Shown one piece after another: positions 15,837 to 23,883 of a stretch of 34,633 bases of DNA (within the stretch, counting starts at the first letter, position 1; every line of letters starts with the position of its first letter). This DNA comes from Beijerinckia sp. L45 (GTDB lineage Bacteria; Pseudomonadota; Alphaproteobacteria; Rhizobiales; Beijerinckiaceae). The notes under the pieces are model-generated. The model searched no databases. It was not told where the DNA came from and saw only the letters and a list, made by a program, of their open reading frames with translations. Made by a program: the position numbers and the translations under genes. The stretch covers positions 50,046 through 84,678 of the forward strand of contig NZ_LMUU01000132.1 of the NCBI RefSeq assembly GCF_009765775.1. The letters are read 5' to 3'.

Positions 15837-17338
15837 CGATCGCCGACGGAAGCGCCTCGACTGCGGATCTCGACCCGGCCGATTGGGCGCAGGCCCGCGC
15901 GCAGGGCCATAAGATGCTCGATTCGATGATGGACTTCATCGAGAACGTCCGCGACCGTCCGGTGTGGGAACCCATGCCGCCAGAGGTTCGCGCCCATTTC
16001 CGCGAAACGCTTCCCGACGCCGGTCAGGGCCTGGACGCGGTCTTCGAGGAGTTTTCGACCTTCATCCAGCCCTACAGCACCGGCAACGTCCATCCCCGTT
16101 TCATGGGATGGGTCCACGGCGGCGGCACCGTTACCGGAATGCTCGCCGAGATGTTGGCGGCTGGTTTGAACGCGAACCTGGGCGGCCGCGACCATGCCCC
16201 GATCGCCGTAGAGCAGCAGATCGTCCAATGGCTCCGAGACCGCTTCGGCCTGCCGGATGCCGCAAGCGGGCTGTTCGTGACAGGTAGTTCGATGGCGAAC
16301 CAGATTGCCGTCTGGGTCGCGCGCAATAAGGCGCTCGGTCCCGACGTTCGCGAGAACGGCGTCACGACGGAGCGAGGCCTTGCCCTGCGGGCCTACACGT
16401 CGGCGGCCGCCCATTGCTGCGTCGCCCAGGCCATGGATCTGGCGGGCCTTGGAACGGCAGCGCTGCGAATCATTCCGGTCGACGACTCCCACAGGATGGA
16501 CCTCCGTGCTCTGCAGCAGGCGATGGAGACGGATCGCCGCGAGGGGCTCGTCCCCTTCTTCGTCGCCGCGACCGCGGGGACGGTCGATGTCGGCGCCATC
16601 GACGATCTCGATGCCGTCGCCACGATCTGCCGCGCCCAGAATGCCTGGTTTCATGTCGACGGCGCTTTCGGCGCTCTGGCCGCGTTCTCCGAATCCAAGG
16701 CATCCCTGCTGGCGGGAATCGAGCGCGCCGATTCCATCGCCTTCGATTTCCATAAATGGGGGCAAGTTCCCTATGACGCCGGTTTCGTCATGGTGCGCGA
16801 CGGGGCGGCCCACCGCGCGACGTTCTCGGCGCCGGCAAACTATCTCGGGCGCGCGAGCCGCGGTCTTGCCGGCGGCGACATCTGGCCCTGCGACTTCGGG
16901 CCGGATCTCTCGCGCGGTTTCCGGGCCCTCAAGACATGGTTCACGCTCAAGACCTATGGCGCCACGGGACTCGGGGCCGTGGTCGACCACACGTGTCGTC
17001 TCGCGTCGCACCTGCAGGGACTCATCGAGTCCACGCCACAGCTTGAACTCCTTGCGCCGGTTGCGCTCAACATCGTTTGCTTTCGCTACATTTGTGCCGA
17101 CGCCGATCGCGTCAACGCGGAGATTGTGATGAGCCTGCAGGAGTCGGGAATCGCCGCGCCTTCCACGACGAGAGTTGGCGGAAAACTCGCCATACGCGCG
17201 GCGATCATGAACCACCGGACGCGCCTCGAAGACGTCGATGCGCTGGTCCAAGCGGTGATCATGCTGGGATCCGCAGAGGTCGAGCGGCGCGTTGCCCCGA
17301 CCGTTGAAGCGACACGCATCCTGGCTGAAGCCAGTTAG
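15833..17338 (+). CDS. Group II pyridoxal-dependent decarboxylase
   Basis: The product has 501 aa from ATG 15833, overlapping the ATP-grasp stop by ATGA. It belongs to the aromatic-L-amino-acid/glutamate/diaminobutyrate decarboxylase family. The N-terminal helical arm contains GHKMLDSMMDFIENVRDRPV, followed by the substrate-channel motif HPRFMGW and FVTGSSMANQIA. The PLP-stacking His is in SAAAHCCVAQA (about 194), the pyridine-binding Asp in HVDGAFGALA (about 276) and the catalytic Lys in DFHKWGQVPYDAG (Lys308). Length is normal and all key residues are present. It would decarboxylate an amino acid, or an aminoacyl product of the ATP-grasp step, to an amine. The Trp-Gly after the Lys suggests an unusual substrate pocket, but the substrate is not deducible. 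Confidence 0.9.
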   Translation: MTIADGSASTADLDPADWAQARAQGHKMLDSMMDFIENVRDRPVWEPMPPEVRAHFRETLPDAGQGLDAVFEEFSTFIQPYSTGNVHPRFMGWVHGGGTVTGMLAEMLAAGLNANLGGRDHAPIAVEQQIVQWLRDRFGLPDAASGLFVTGSSMANQIAVWVARNKALGPDVRENGVTTERGLALRAYTSAAAHCCVAQAMDLAGLGTAALRIIPVDDSHRMDLRALQQAMETDRREGLVPFFVAATAGTVDVGAIDDLDAVATICRAQNAWFHVDGAFGALAAFSESKASLLAGIERADSIAFDFHKWGQVPYDAGFVMVRDGAAHRATFSAPANYLGRASRGLAGGDIWPCDFGPDLSRGFRALKTWFTLKTYGATGLGAVVDHTCRLASHLQGLIESTPQLELLAPVALNIVCFRYICADADRVNAEIVMSLQESGIAAPSTTRVGGKLAIRAAIMNHRTRLEDVDALVQAVIMLGSAEVERRVAPTVEATRILAEAS

Positions 17339-17344
17339 CCGGAG

Positions 17345-17374
17345 CTTGGCGCCGCGGGAACGCGCGGCGCCAAG
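17345..17374 (+). terminator. Strong hairpin after the PLP/ATP-grasp operon
   Basis: A perfect 12-bp stem (CTTGGCGCCGCG) closes on a 6-base loop six bases after the decarboxylase stop. It is not followed by a T-run, so it may act as an RNA 3'-end stabiliser or a factor-assisted terminator. It marks the end of the SerK-like/PLP/ATP-grasp/decarboxylase cluster and separates it from the cupin gene. Confidence 0.65.
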
Positions 17375-17490
17375 AGGGGGCAGTCCGTTGGCGCTTGCCA
17401 TCTGCGAGCCGCGCTTCTAAGCCGGACGGCTCTTCCGGCTACCAGGCAAGCTCGGCCAGGGCTACAGTCTGCGACCCCCACTCCTAGGAC

Positions 17491-17907
17491 ATGCCAAAGA
17501 TGGACATCACACGCAGCGGCTCTCAGCCCTCCGCAAAGGGACCGGCCGAATGGTTCACCGGCACGGTCCGGATCGATGCCCCATTCGCCGGGACGGAGCC
17601 GGCGCGCATCGGTGGCGCCGTCGTTACCTTCGAGCCGGGCGCCCGCACGGCCTGGCACACCCACCCGCTCGGCCAAATGCTCATCGTCACAACCGGCTCG
17701 GGCTGGGTTCAGCGCGAGGGCGGCCCGATCGAGGCAATCCGCCCCGGTGACGTCGTCTGGTTCCGCCCCGGCGAGAAACACTGGCACGGCGCCTCCGCGA
17801 CGACGGCAATGACGCATATCGCCATCGCGGAAAAGCTCGACGGCAAAGTCGTGGACTGGTTGGAGCACGTCAGCGACGCGCAGTATCAGGCCGGTCAGAC
17901 AGGCTGA
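17491..17907 (+). CDS. Cupin-domain protein
   Basis: This small single-domain cupin has 138 aa. The first cupin motif is seen in [17 protein letters not shown], with two His and a later Gln/Glu position. The second is in [16 protein letters not shown], with a metal-ligand His. [10 protein letters not shown] is the typical inter-motif turn. Relatives include bacterial cupin hydroxynitrile lyases and quercetinase-like or carboxymuconolactone-associated cupins, so a metal-dependent lyase or isomerase role is possible. The start at 17491 has TAGGAC close by, and ATG 17500 is an alternative with better spacing. It lies 152 bp beyond the decarboxylase with a hairpin between, so it may not belong to that operon. 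Confidence 0.85.
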   Translation: MPKMDITRSGSQPSAKGPAEWFTGTVRIDAPFAGTEPARIGGAVVTFEPGARTAWHTHPLGQMLIVTTGSGWVQREGGPIEAIRPGDVVWFRPGEKHWHGASATTAMTHIAIAEKLDGKVVDWLEHVSDAQYQAGQTG

Positions 17908-17927
17908 TTCTCGGACCGGCGGCGCCT

Positions 17928-18386
17928 TCACGCCTCGTGCATCCGCTCGATCTGGAGCCGGCGCCCCCAGCGGTCGAAAAGTTCGCCTTTCTGCAGAACG
18001 AGCCGGTCCGCGATCAAGGCGACCTCGAGCTCCCGCAGCCGCGCTTTGGCGTCGGGATCGGCAAAGATCTGCTGAAACTCGTCCTGGCCCGCGAAGACGG
18101 CGAGACTGTCCCAGATCACGCCGGCGCCGTTCAGCGTCTCGGTCAGGTCCGCCCACGGCACGTCGTCGCCGATCACATGGAGATAGGACGAGCACAGCGG
18201 GCTGAGCGTCGTCGGCTCTTCCTTCATCAGGATCAGGAACATCGTGAAGGCGCCCTGCCGGGCAAAGGTCTGCTTGAGCCAGGTCTCGAAGGCATTGGGC
18301 GGGGCTTTGGAAGTGGCCAAGGAAAGCATCCAGAAACGAAGAGCGGGAGAGGCTAGAGCGCCGGCCGCTGAAGTGGACTCACTCAA
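17928..18386 (-). CDS. Hypothetical protein downstream of selB
   Basis: The frame encodes 152 aa from a TTG at 18386; ATG 18329 (MLSLATSKAPPNAFETWLKQ) is an equally credible start giving 133 aa. The core reads as a soluble alpha/beta protein with FARQGAFTMFLILMKEEPTT, HVIGDDVPWADLTETLNGAG and a basic C-terminus WGRRLQIERMHEA. No signal peptide, membrane segment or known motif is seen. It follows selB on the same strand after a palindromic element and converges on the cupin gene with a 20-bp gap. I do not recognise the family and propose no function. Confidence 0.6.
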   Translation of the reverse strand: MSESTSAAGALASPALRFWMLSLATSKAPPNAFETWLKQTFARQGAFTMFLILMKEEPTTLSPLCSSYLHVIGDDVPWADLTETLNGAGVIWDSLAVFAGQDEFQQIFADPDAKARLRELEVALIADRLVLQKGELFDRWGRRLQIERMHEA

Positions 18387-18418
18387 GCGATAAACCGTCG
18401 CTCACTTTTCAAAGACTT

Positions 18419-18468
18419 AGAGCATCGGGTCGCACGCAAAAATCTGCAACTTTTGCGTCCGATGCTCT
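18419..18468. repeat. Palindromic intergenic repeat element (REP-like) at the end of selB
   Basis: A 10-bp arm AGAGCATCGG (18419-18428) pairs perfectly with CCGATGCTCT (18459-18468). Nested inside, ACGCAAAA (18434-18441) pairs with TTTTGCGT (18451-18458), leaving a one-sided bulge GTCGC and a 9-base loop. Elements of this layout are scattered through Hyphomicrobiales genomes. Its edge supplies the last two bases of the selB TAG stop, so it may also end the fdh/selB transcript. Confidence 0.75.
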
Positions 18469-20428
18469 AGGGACGCGCCGGTGCGTCAGCCGGAACGATA
18501 ACGCCCTCCGGCGTGCCGAAGACAAGCGCGGGATCCTTCACCGTCCGCCGGACGTCGCCGCGGCGCAGCGTGAGACCTTCGCGATCGAAGAATTCGAGGA
18601 TCTGGATCGCGACCTTGCGGCCGTTGTCGAGCTGATCGCGAAAGTCCGAGGCCGAAAACTCCGGCTTTTCCGGTGTCGACAGACGCGCGGCGATGCGCGC
18701 CATCTCCGCGACGACGGCGCGCGGGAAAAAATGGTCATGCGCCACCTCCGTCAGCTCGCCGACGCGGACCAGCGACTTGCAGGTACGCCGGATCTTTTGC
18801 TCGGCCACTTCAAGGGCTAAGCCGAGGTCGCGGACGCGCGGCGGTTTGAAGCGGTCACGCTCGATCAGCGGCTTGATGCGCGCCCACAACAACGCGTCGT
18901 CGGCACCAAGGCGCGCGCTATGGGCGGGAAGCCGCAGCCAGTGGCTCTTCAGCGCCAGGACGCCGTCGCGGGCGAGCTTCGTCGCGATGGCGGCGAACAG
19001 CGGCCTCGGCAGGCCACTGCGCAGCGCGAGCCGGACATGATCGATCGCCATGCCCGGCAGTTCCGGCTTTTGCTCGTGAAACGCGGCGAGGACGCCTTCG
19101 ATGGCCCGGGTCAGCTGACGCCAGCGGTCGGCCGCAGTGACGAAGTGCGTCGGCCCGGCCGCAAGACTCATCAATGACAGCCTCTCGGTTAGGCGCTCCG
19201 CGTCGTCCGATGGGAGCGACCAGTCCTCGGCAAAGGCCGACAGGTCTTCGAAACCGGGATCGATGGCGATCAGATGGATCAGAGCGGTCGCGGGATCGCC
19301 GCCGGCCAAGGCCTCCAGGCGCGCCATACGCTGCGGGCTGCGGCGCTTGCGGGCCGGCGCGCGAGGGTCGAGGACAAGGCCACCGCCGATGGTCCGCGAG
19401 GCGCTGGTGTCACGCAGCACGACGCGGTCGCCGTGCCGCACCGGCAAAGGCTCTGGGAGGACGATCTGCACGAGGCCCAGGTCGCCGGGACGAAGCGGCT
19501 CGTCCGCCAGCAGGACGACACGCCCGAGCATGCTGCTCGCGCCGCAATGGACGTGGACCGGCGTCCACTGCGCCAGGGCGCGGGATTCCGTGGCCAGCAG
19601 CGTGAACGCCATGTCGAAGCGCGGGGTCTGACCGGTCCGTGCAGGGTCGACCAGCCAGCAGCCACGCGCCAGCGCCTGCCGGGTGACGTCGGCGCCGGCC
19701 AGGTTGAGCGCACAGCGTTCGCCCGCATGCCCGGTGCTCGCCGCCTGATTGGAAACGTGAAGCGAGCGGACGCGCGCCTTGATCCCGGACGGCAGAATCG
19801 TGACGACATCGTCGACGGCAACGCGCCCGGAGACGACGGTGCCGGTGACGACCGTGCCGGCCCCCGCGAGGGTGAAGGCGCGGTCGACCGTGAAGCGGAA
19901 TGGCGCTGCGGTGGTGCGTTCGGTTTGGCTCGCGGCCTCGTCCAGGAGGCGCGCGCGAAGCTCGTCGATCCCTTCGCCGGTCAGCGACGAGACCGGCAGG
20001 ATATCGCTCGCCTGGAGTCCCGTGCCGGCGCAGGCGGCGCGGATGTCGGCGATGAGCGCGGCACGACGCGGCGCATCGGCGAGATCGGCCTTGCTCAGGA
20101 CGATCAGCCCTTGCGTCAGGCCGAGCAGATCGAGGATCTGAAGGTGCTCACGGGTTTGCGGCATGACGCCATCGTCCGCGGCGACGACCAGAAGCGCGAA
20201 ATCGATCCCGGCCGCGCCGGCCAGCATCGTGTGGACGAGGCGCTCATGGCCCGGCACATCGACGAAGCCGATCATGCCACCCTGGCCGTCCGGAATGTAG
20301 GCGAAGCCGAGATCGATGGTGATCCCGCGCGCTTTTTCCTCCTTCAGCCGATCGGTGTCGACGCCGGTCAGCGCCTGGATCAGCTGGGTCTTGCCGTGAT
20401 CGACATGACCGGCCGTACCGACGATCAT
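18467..20428 (-). CDS. selB: Selenocysteine-specific elongation factor SelB
   Basis: This translation factor has 653 aa. It carries Sec-tRNA to the ribosome at UGA codons marked by a SECIS hairpin. The start at 20428 ([15 protein letters not shown]) overlaps the Sel1-gene stop by ATGA; the long upstream extension of the frame is the shadow of that gene. The GTPase domain has GHVDHGKT (7-14), [24 protein letters not shown] and SKADLAD. Beta-barrel domains follow ([19 protein letters not shown]). The last 250 residues hold the tandem winged helices that read SECIS RNA, ending [20 protein letters not shown]. It is the last clearly assigned gene of the formate dehydrogenase operon. Confidence 0.96.
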   Translation of the reverse strand: MIVGTAGHVDHGKTQLIQALTGVDTDRLKEEKARGITIDLGFAYIPDGQGGMIGFVDVPGHERLVHTMLAGAAGIDFALLVVAADDGVMPQTREHLQILDLLGLTQGLIVLSKADLADAPRRAALIADIRAACAGTGLQASDILPVSSLTGEGIDELRARLLDEAASQTERTTAAPFRFTVDRAFTLAGAGTVVTGTVVSGRVAVDDVVTILPSGIKARVRSLHVSNQAASTGHAGERCALNLAGADVTRQALARGCWLVDPARTGQTPRFDMAFTLLATESRALAQWTPVHVHCGASSMLGRVVLLADEPLRPGDLGLVQIVLPEPLPVRHGDRVVLRDTSASRTIGGGLVLDPRAPARKRRSPQRMARLEALAGGDPATALIHLIAIDPGFEDLSAFAEDWSLPSDDAERLTERLSLMSLAAGPTHFVTAADRWRQLTRAIEGVLAAFHEQKPELPGMAIDHVRLALRSGLPRPLFAAIATKLARDGVLALKSHWLRLPAHSARLGADDALLWARIKPLIERDRFKPPRVRDLGLALEVAEQKIRRTCKSLVRVGELTEVAHDHFFPRAVVAEMARIAARLSTPEKPEFSASDFRDQLDNGRKVAIQILEFFDREGLTLRRGDVRRTVKDPALVFGTPEGVIVPADAPARP

Positions 20429-21234
20429 GAGGTCGGATGCTCCAGCGCATCGGCGCGCCCGAGCGCCGCGGCTTGTTCGTCGCCCGAGAGGCGCGCCCGC
20501 ACGCCGGTAAAAAATGGCGCCGCCAGCAGGCTGCCGCGGCGCTTGGCGAGGATCAGCAAGGCCAGAGCTTCCGTCTGGTCGGCCTCGACGCCTTGGCCCA
20601 TGTGATAGGCGGCCCCCAGCATCGCCGTGCCGTCGCCGTCGCCGCCCTCGGCGGCGCGGCGCCACCAGTGCACCGCCTGGGCGGAGTCGCGCAACGTGCC
20701 CAAGGCGTTGTGGTGGATCATGCCGAACCGGGTCGCCGCACCGGCGAATCCGGCCTCGGCCGCCTTTTGCGTCCAACGGAACGCTTCCGGCGGATCCTGG
20801 GCCAGCATGTCGCCATCGAGCAGCATCCAGCTCAACATGTCCTGCGCGGCGGCATCATCCTGTTCGGCGGCCGCACGATACCATCGGGCGGCAATCGCAT
20901 AGTCGCGGGCGACGCCCCAGCCTTCGTAATACAAAGTCCCGAGGTTGCGCTGCCCGACCGCGTCGCCAGCCTCCGCGGCGAGCGTAAGCCAGCGCAAGGC
21001 CAAGGCGTGGTCGACGGGCACGCCGTGCCCGTAGGCGAAACACGCCCCGACGTTACTTTGCGCCCGTGCCACCCCGGCATGCGCCAGGGGGCCCCAGATC
21101 GCCAGCGCGTCTGCGTAATTCTCGGCTTCGGCATGAACGATGGCGGACCGCATGTCCGCTTCGACCGTCGGCACCACCGTCTTCGACTTGGCGGCCCGAT
21201 CGAACAGGCGCGAGGCCCACGCGACGGCTTTCAT
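20425..21234 (-). CDS. Sel1-repeat (TPR-like) protein between fdhE and selB
   Basis: The product has 269 aa and is built of about five Sel1-type repeats of roughly 36 residues, for example AQSNVGACFAYGHGVPVDHA, GQRNLGTLYYEGWGVARDYA, ATRFGMIHHNALG and GTAMLGAAYHMGQGVEADQT. Such repeats form a helical protein-binding superhelix. No signal peptide is apparent, so it is probably cytoplasmic. It overlaps fdhE at its start and selB at its stop, each by ATGA, so its synthesis is tightly coupled to both. It may be a scaffold or chaperone for formate dehydrogenase assembly or Sec insertion. That role is an inference from context. Confidence 0.88.
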   Translation of the reverse strand: MKAVAWASRLFDRAAKSKTVVPTVEADMRSAIVHAEAENYADALAIWGPLAHAGVARAQSNVGACFAYGHGVPVDHALALRWLTLAAEAGDAVGQRNLGTLYYEGWGVARDYAIAARWYRAAAEQDDAAAQDMLSWMLLDGDMLAQDPPEAFRWTQKAAEAGFAGAATRFGMIHHNALGTLRDSAQAVHWWRRAAEGGDGDGTAMLGAAYHMGQGVEADQTEALALLILAKRRGSLLAAPFFTGVRARLSGDEQAAALGRADALEHPTS

Positions 21235-22136
21235 CCGACCAGGAAGGGGTTGATCGTGGTCCGCTTCCAGCCTTCTTCGCGCAGCAGCACATCGAGCCCG
21301 TAGGATGCGACGTCGTCCGCAAAAGGATCGATCGACGGCGTCTTATGCTGCATCAGGTGTTTGGCGTAGCCGCCGCAGCCTTCGCAAACCTCCGCCGCCA
21401 TATCATCGGGCTGGCCTTCGATCATGCGATAGGAGATTCCCTGGGTCGTGGTGCAGGCGGTGCATTTGACCCGGACGTAGTTCCAGTAAATGTTGCACAG
21501 CGAGCAGCAGAGATAGCGCGAATTCGGTGCCTGCGGCCAGCCGACGATCATGCTGGCGACGGGCGCGCTGCCGCAGGCCGGGCAGATGCCTTCTTCCACC
21601 GTCTTCACGACGGCCGGGTCGAGCTGCGCAGCGGCGCGGGCAAACCAGACCTGCAAAGCCGCGGAGACAACCGCAGCCTCCGCAAGCTGCTCGAGGGGAA
21701 ACGCGCCTTCGGCCACCGAGGCGAGGAGCGCGCCGCGCTCTTCGCTGTCCATTGCCGCAAGACGATCGAGGGCCGCCTTCGGGCCCGGATCCAAAGGCGT
21801 CTCGGACAGGTCGGCGATCAGCAGAGCGAGCATGGCGGGTATGTCGGTCACCGCCGCGATCTGGGTCGAGAGCGGCGGCATAGTGTGCTCGTAGGCGCGA
21901 TCGACATCGGCCTGAACCAGCACGGGAGCAGCCGAAGTCCCGACGAGTTTCTGCTGCGCGTCGGCAAGAATCGCTAGAAAATTGAGATAAGGCTCGAGCT
22001 GATGCGCGAGCGTCAGCGCGCGGAAACGCGCAGCCCGCCTGCCGAACAGGACGTCCGGCCTCGGCAACACGACAAACGGCGGTTCGCCGGTGTTGAGGCC
22101 AATAAACTCCGGCGCCGGAACTACAGGACTGACCAT
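21231..22136 (-). CDS. fdhE: Formate dehydrogenase accessory protein FdhE
   Basis: This cytoplasmic assembly factor has 301 aa and acts on respiratory formate dehydrogenases. FdhE is a rubredoxin-like iron-binding protein that interacts with the catalytic subunit before export. Cys pairs are seen in GICPACGSAPVA, YLCCSLCNIYWNYVRVKC, CTACTTT and CEGCGGYAKH, the usual FdhE zinc-finger/rubredoxin set. The C-terminal KTPSIDPFADDVASYGLD is also typical. The start is ATG 22136 (MVSPVVPAPEFIGLNTGEPP), because the frame further upstream is the shadow of fdoI. Its stop overlaps the start of the Sel1-repeat gene, and 101 bp separate it from fdoI. Confidence 0.95.
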   Translation of the reverse strand: MVSPVVPAPEFIGLNTGEPPFVVLPRPDVLFGRRAARFRALTLAHQLEPYLNFLAILADAQQKLVGTSAAPVLVQADVDRAYEHTMPPLSTQIAAVTDIPAMLALLIADLSETPLDPGPKAALDRLAAMDSEERGALLASVAEGAFPLEQLAEAAVVSAALQVWFARAAAQLDPAVVKTVEEGICPACGSAPVASMIVGWPQAPNSRYLCCSLCNIYWNYVRVKCTACTTTQGISYRMIEGQPDDMAAEVCEGCGGYAKHLMQHKTPSIDPFADDVASYGLDVLLREEGWKRTTINPFLVG

Positions 22137-22237
22137 GATGCTGCTAACCCGAAACGGATCGGGACCGGCCCGAACCAAGTCGGGCCGATCTCGATCGAGA
22201 AGATAGTCGCGACGCCACCGTTGTGACAGGGCGACCG

Positions 22238-22969
22238 TTATTTTGCGGGTGGTTCTGCCTTCGTCGCGGGCGCTGGATGATGCGCGGCATAGATCTCGGC
22301 CTCGCTCGCGATGCCATGCGCCGCCGCTTCCTTGCGCAACCACTTGCGGTGATGGCGATAGGCCCAGCCGCCGGTCACGTTGCCACGCATCATCGCCCGG
22401 CCCGTGCCCTTGATCCAGATGCCGGCATAGACGTGCACGAAGATGATCAGGATCGCGCAAAGCGCCGCCAGCGAATGGATGAGCAAAGCAACGCGCTTCG
22501 GCTCGATCGACGTGTAGGTCCCAAAATACTGGTCCCAGATCACCAATCCGCTCAGAAACATGCAGGTAATCAGGATCGACTGACCCCAGAACACGATCTT
22601 CTGGCCGGCATTGTACTTGCCGAGTTCCGGCAGCCGGTCGTGACGATTGCTGACCACGTCGCCGATGCGCTTCGACCACTCGATGTCGTCGCGGTTCGGC
22701 AGATTGAGCGACCAGAAGCGGAAGAACAGCATCAGGAAGCTCAGGAAGAGGACGACGCCGAACCACGGATGGATCGCGCGCGTCGACGGCCCGCCGCCGA
22801 ACAGACCGGTCAGGAAGAACAGGCTCGGGTGAAACAGCGAGAGACCGCTCAGCGTCAGCATGGTGAAGAGCGCGGCGGTCACCCAATGGTTGATCCGCTG
22901 CACCGTCGTGTAGCGGGAGACATAGGTAAGACCACCGTCGCTCGTCGTGTGAGGTACGTCCCGAGTCAC
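22238..22969 (-). CDS. fdoI: Formate dehydrogenase cytochrome b556 (gamma) subunit
   Basis: This membrane anchor of the periplasm-facing formate dehydrogenase has 243 aa. It binds two b-type hemes and passes electrons from the beta subunit to quinone. Four membrane helices are visible, around [53 protein letters not shown] and [17 protein letters not shown]-like sequence. Heme-ligand His are in [20 protein letters not shown] and IFVHVYAG. It starts at GTG 22969, overlapping the beta-subunit stop. The C-terminal tail beyond [11 protein letters not shown] is longer and Ala/Pro-rich compared with the E. coli protein. Confidence 0.95.
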   Translation of the reverse strand: MTRDVPHTTSDGGLTYVSRYTTVQRINHWVTAALFTMLTLSGLSLFHPSLFFLTGLFGGGPSTRAIHPWFGVVLFLSFLMLFFRFWSLNLPNRDDIEWSKRIGDVVSNRHDRLPELGKYNAGQKIVFWGQSILITCMFLSGLVIWDQYFGTYTSIEPKRVALLIHSLAALCAILIIFVHVYAGIWIKGTGRAMMRGNVTGGWAYRHHRKWLRKEAAAHGIASEAEIYAAHHPAPATKAEPPAK

Positions 22970-23871
22970 GACCGATCGCTCTCTTCTTTCATCCGCTCCG
23001 CTGCCATCTCGTCATGGTCGTCGACTTCGTCGGGACCCTTGGCAACGTAATGGAAGAAGCTTCCCACGGCGGCGGCGGCCATCAGGCCGAGACCGGCAAC
23101 CTTCAAGCCCCCCTTCCAGATCGCGACCAGCGTGCTGATCTTCGGATCCTTCGGCAGGTTGGCGTAAAGCTGCGGGCTGTCCGCGTGATGCAGAACATAC
23201 ATCACATGCGTGCCGCCGACACCCGGCGGATCGTAGAGGCCGGCATTGGTGAAGCCGCGCGTTTTCAGGTCGATGATCCGCTCGTCGGCATGGGCGATCA
23301 TGTCGGCCTTGGTGCCGAACACGATGGCCTGCGTCGGGCAGCTTTTGGCGCAGGCCGGCGCCTGGCCGACCGAGACGCGGTCGACGCAAAGCGTGCATTT
23401 GTAGGCCTTGCGGTCGACCGAGGAGATCCGCGGAATGTTGAACGGGCAGCCCTTCACGCAGTAAGTGCAGCCGATGCAGTTTTCCGAGATGAAGTCGACG
23501 ATGCCGTTCTGATACTGCACGATCGCGCCGGGCGACGGGCAGGCCTTGAGGCAGCCGGGATCGCTGCAGTGCATGCAGCCATCCTTGCGGATCAACCATT
23601 CGAGATTGCCGTCCGGGTTTTCGTATTCCGTGAACCGCATCAGGGTCCAGGTATTGGGATCGAGATCCTGGGGGTTGGTATAGACCCCGATGTTGTCCCC
23701 GATCGGACTGCGCAGATCGTTCCACTCCATGCAGGCGGCCTGGCAAGCCTTGCAGCCGATGCATTTGGAGACGTCGATCAGCTTCGCCACCTCGATGGCG
23801 CCACGCACATCCGGCGACGAATCCGTTGAGGCGGAGCGGCGGCGAATGTCGAGGGATTGATAATCGGCCAT
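22966..23871 (-). CDS. fdoH: Formate dehydrogenase iron-sulfur (beta) subunit
   Basis: This electron-transfer subunit has 301 aa and carries four [4Fe-4S] clusters. Sixteen Cys ligands are arranged in [14 protein letters not shown] (37-50), [36 protein letters not shown] and [21 protein letters not shown] single membrane helix near the C-terminus ([20 protein letters not shown]) anchors it next to the gamma subunit. It has no signal peptide, as expected, because it is exported with the Tat-targeted alpha subunit. The start at 23871 has GAGGGAGA upstream and lies 12 bp after the alpha stop. The GTGA overlap with the gamma subunit indicates coupled translation. Confidence 0.96.
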   Translation of the reverse strand: MADYQSLDIRRRSASTDSSPDVRGAIEVAKLIDVSKCIGCKACQAACMEWNDLRSPIGDNIGVYTNPQDLDPNTWTLMRFTEYENPDGNLEWLIRKDGCMHCSDPGCLKACPSPGAIVQYQNGIVDFISENCIGCTYCVKGCPFNIPRISSVDRKAYKCTLCVDRVSVGQAPACAKSCPTQAIVFGTKADMIAHADERIIDLKTRGFTNAGLYDPPGVGGTHVMYVLHHADSPQLYANLPKDPKISTLVAIWKGGLKVAGLGLMAAAAVGSFFHYVAKGPDEVDDHDEMAAERMKEESDRS

Positions 23872-23883
23872 TGGTTATCTCCC

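Noticed and set aside
20429-20776. Long N-terminal extension of the SelB frame
   Set aside because: It overlaps the Sel1-repeat gene out of frame and has low-complexity Arg/Gly content. The GTPase domain begins right at ATG 20428.
22137-22886. Upstream extension of the fdhE frame
   Set aside because: It is the shadow of the gamma-subunit gene fdoI. FdhE length and motifs fit a start at 22136.
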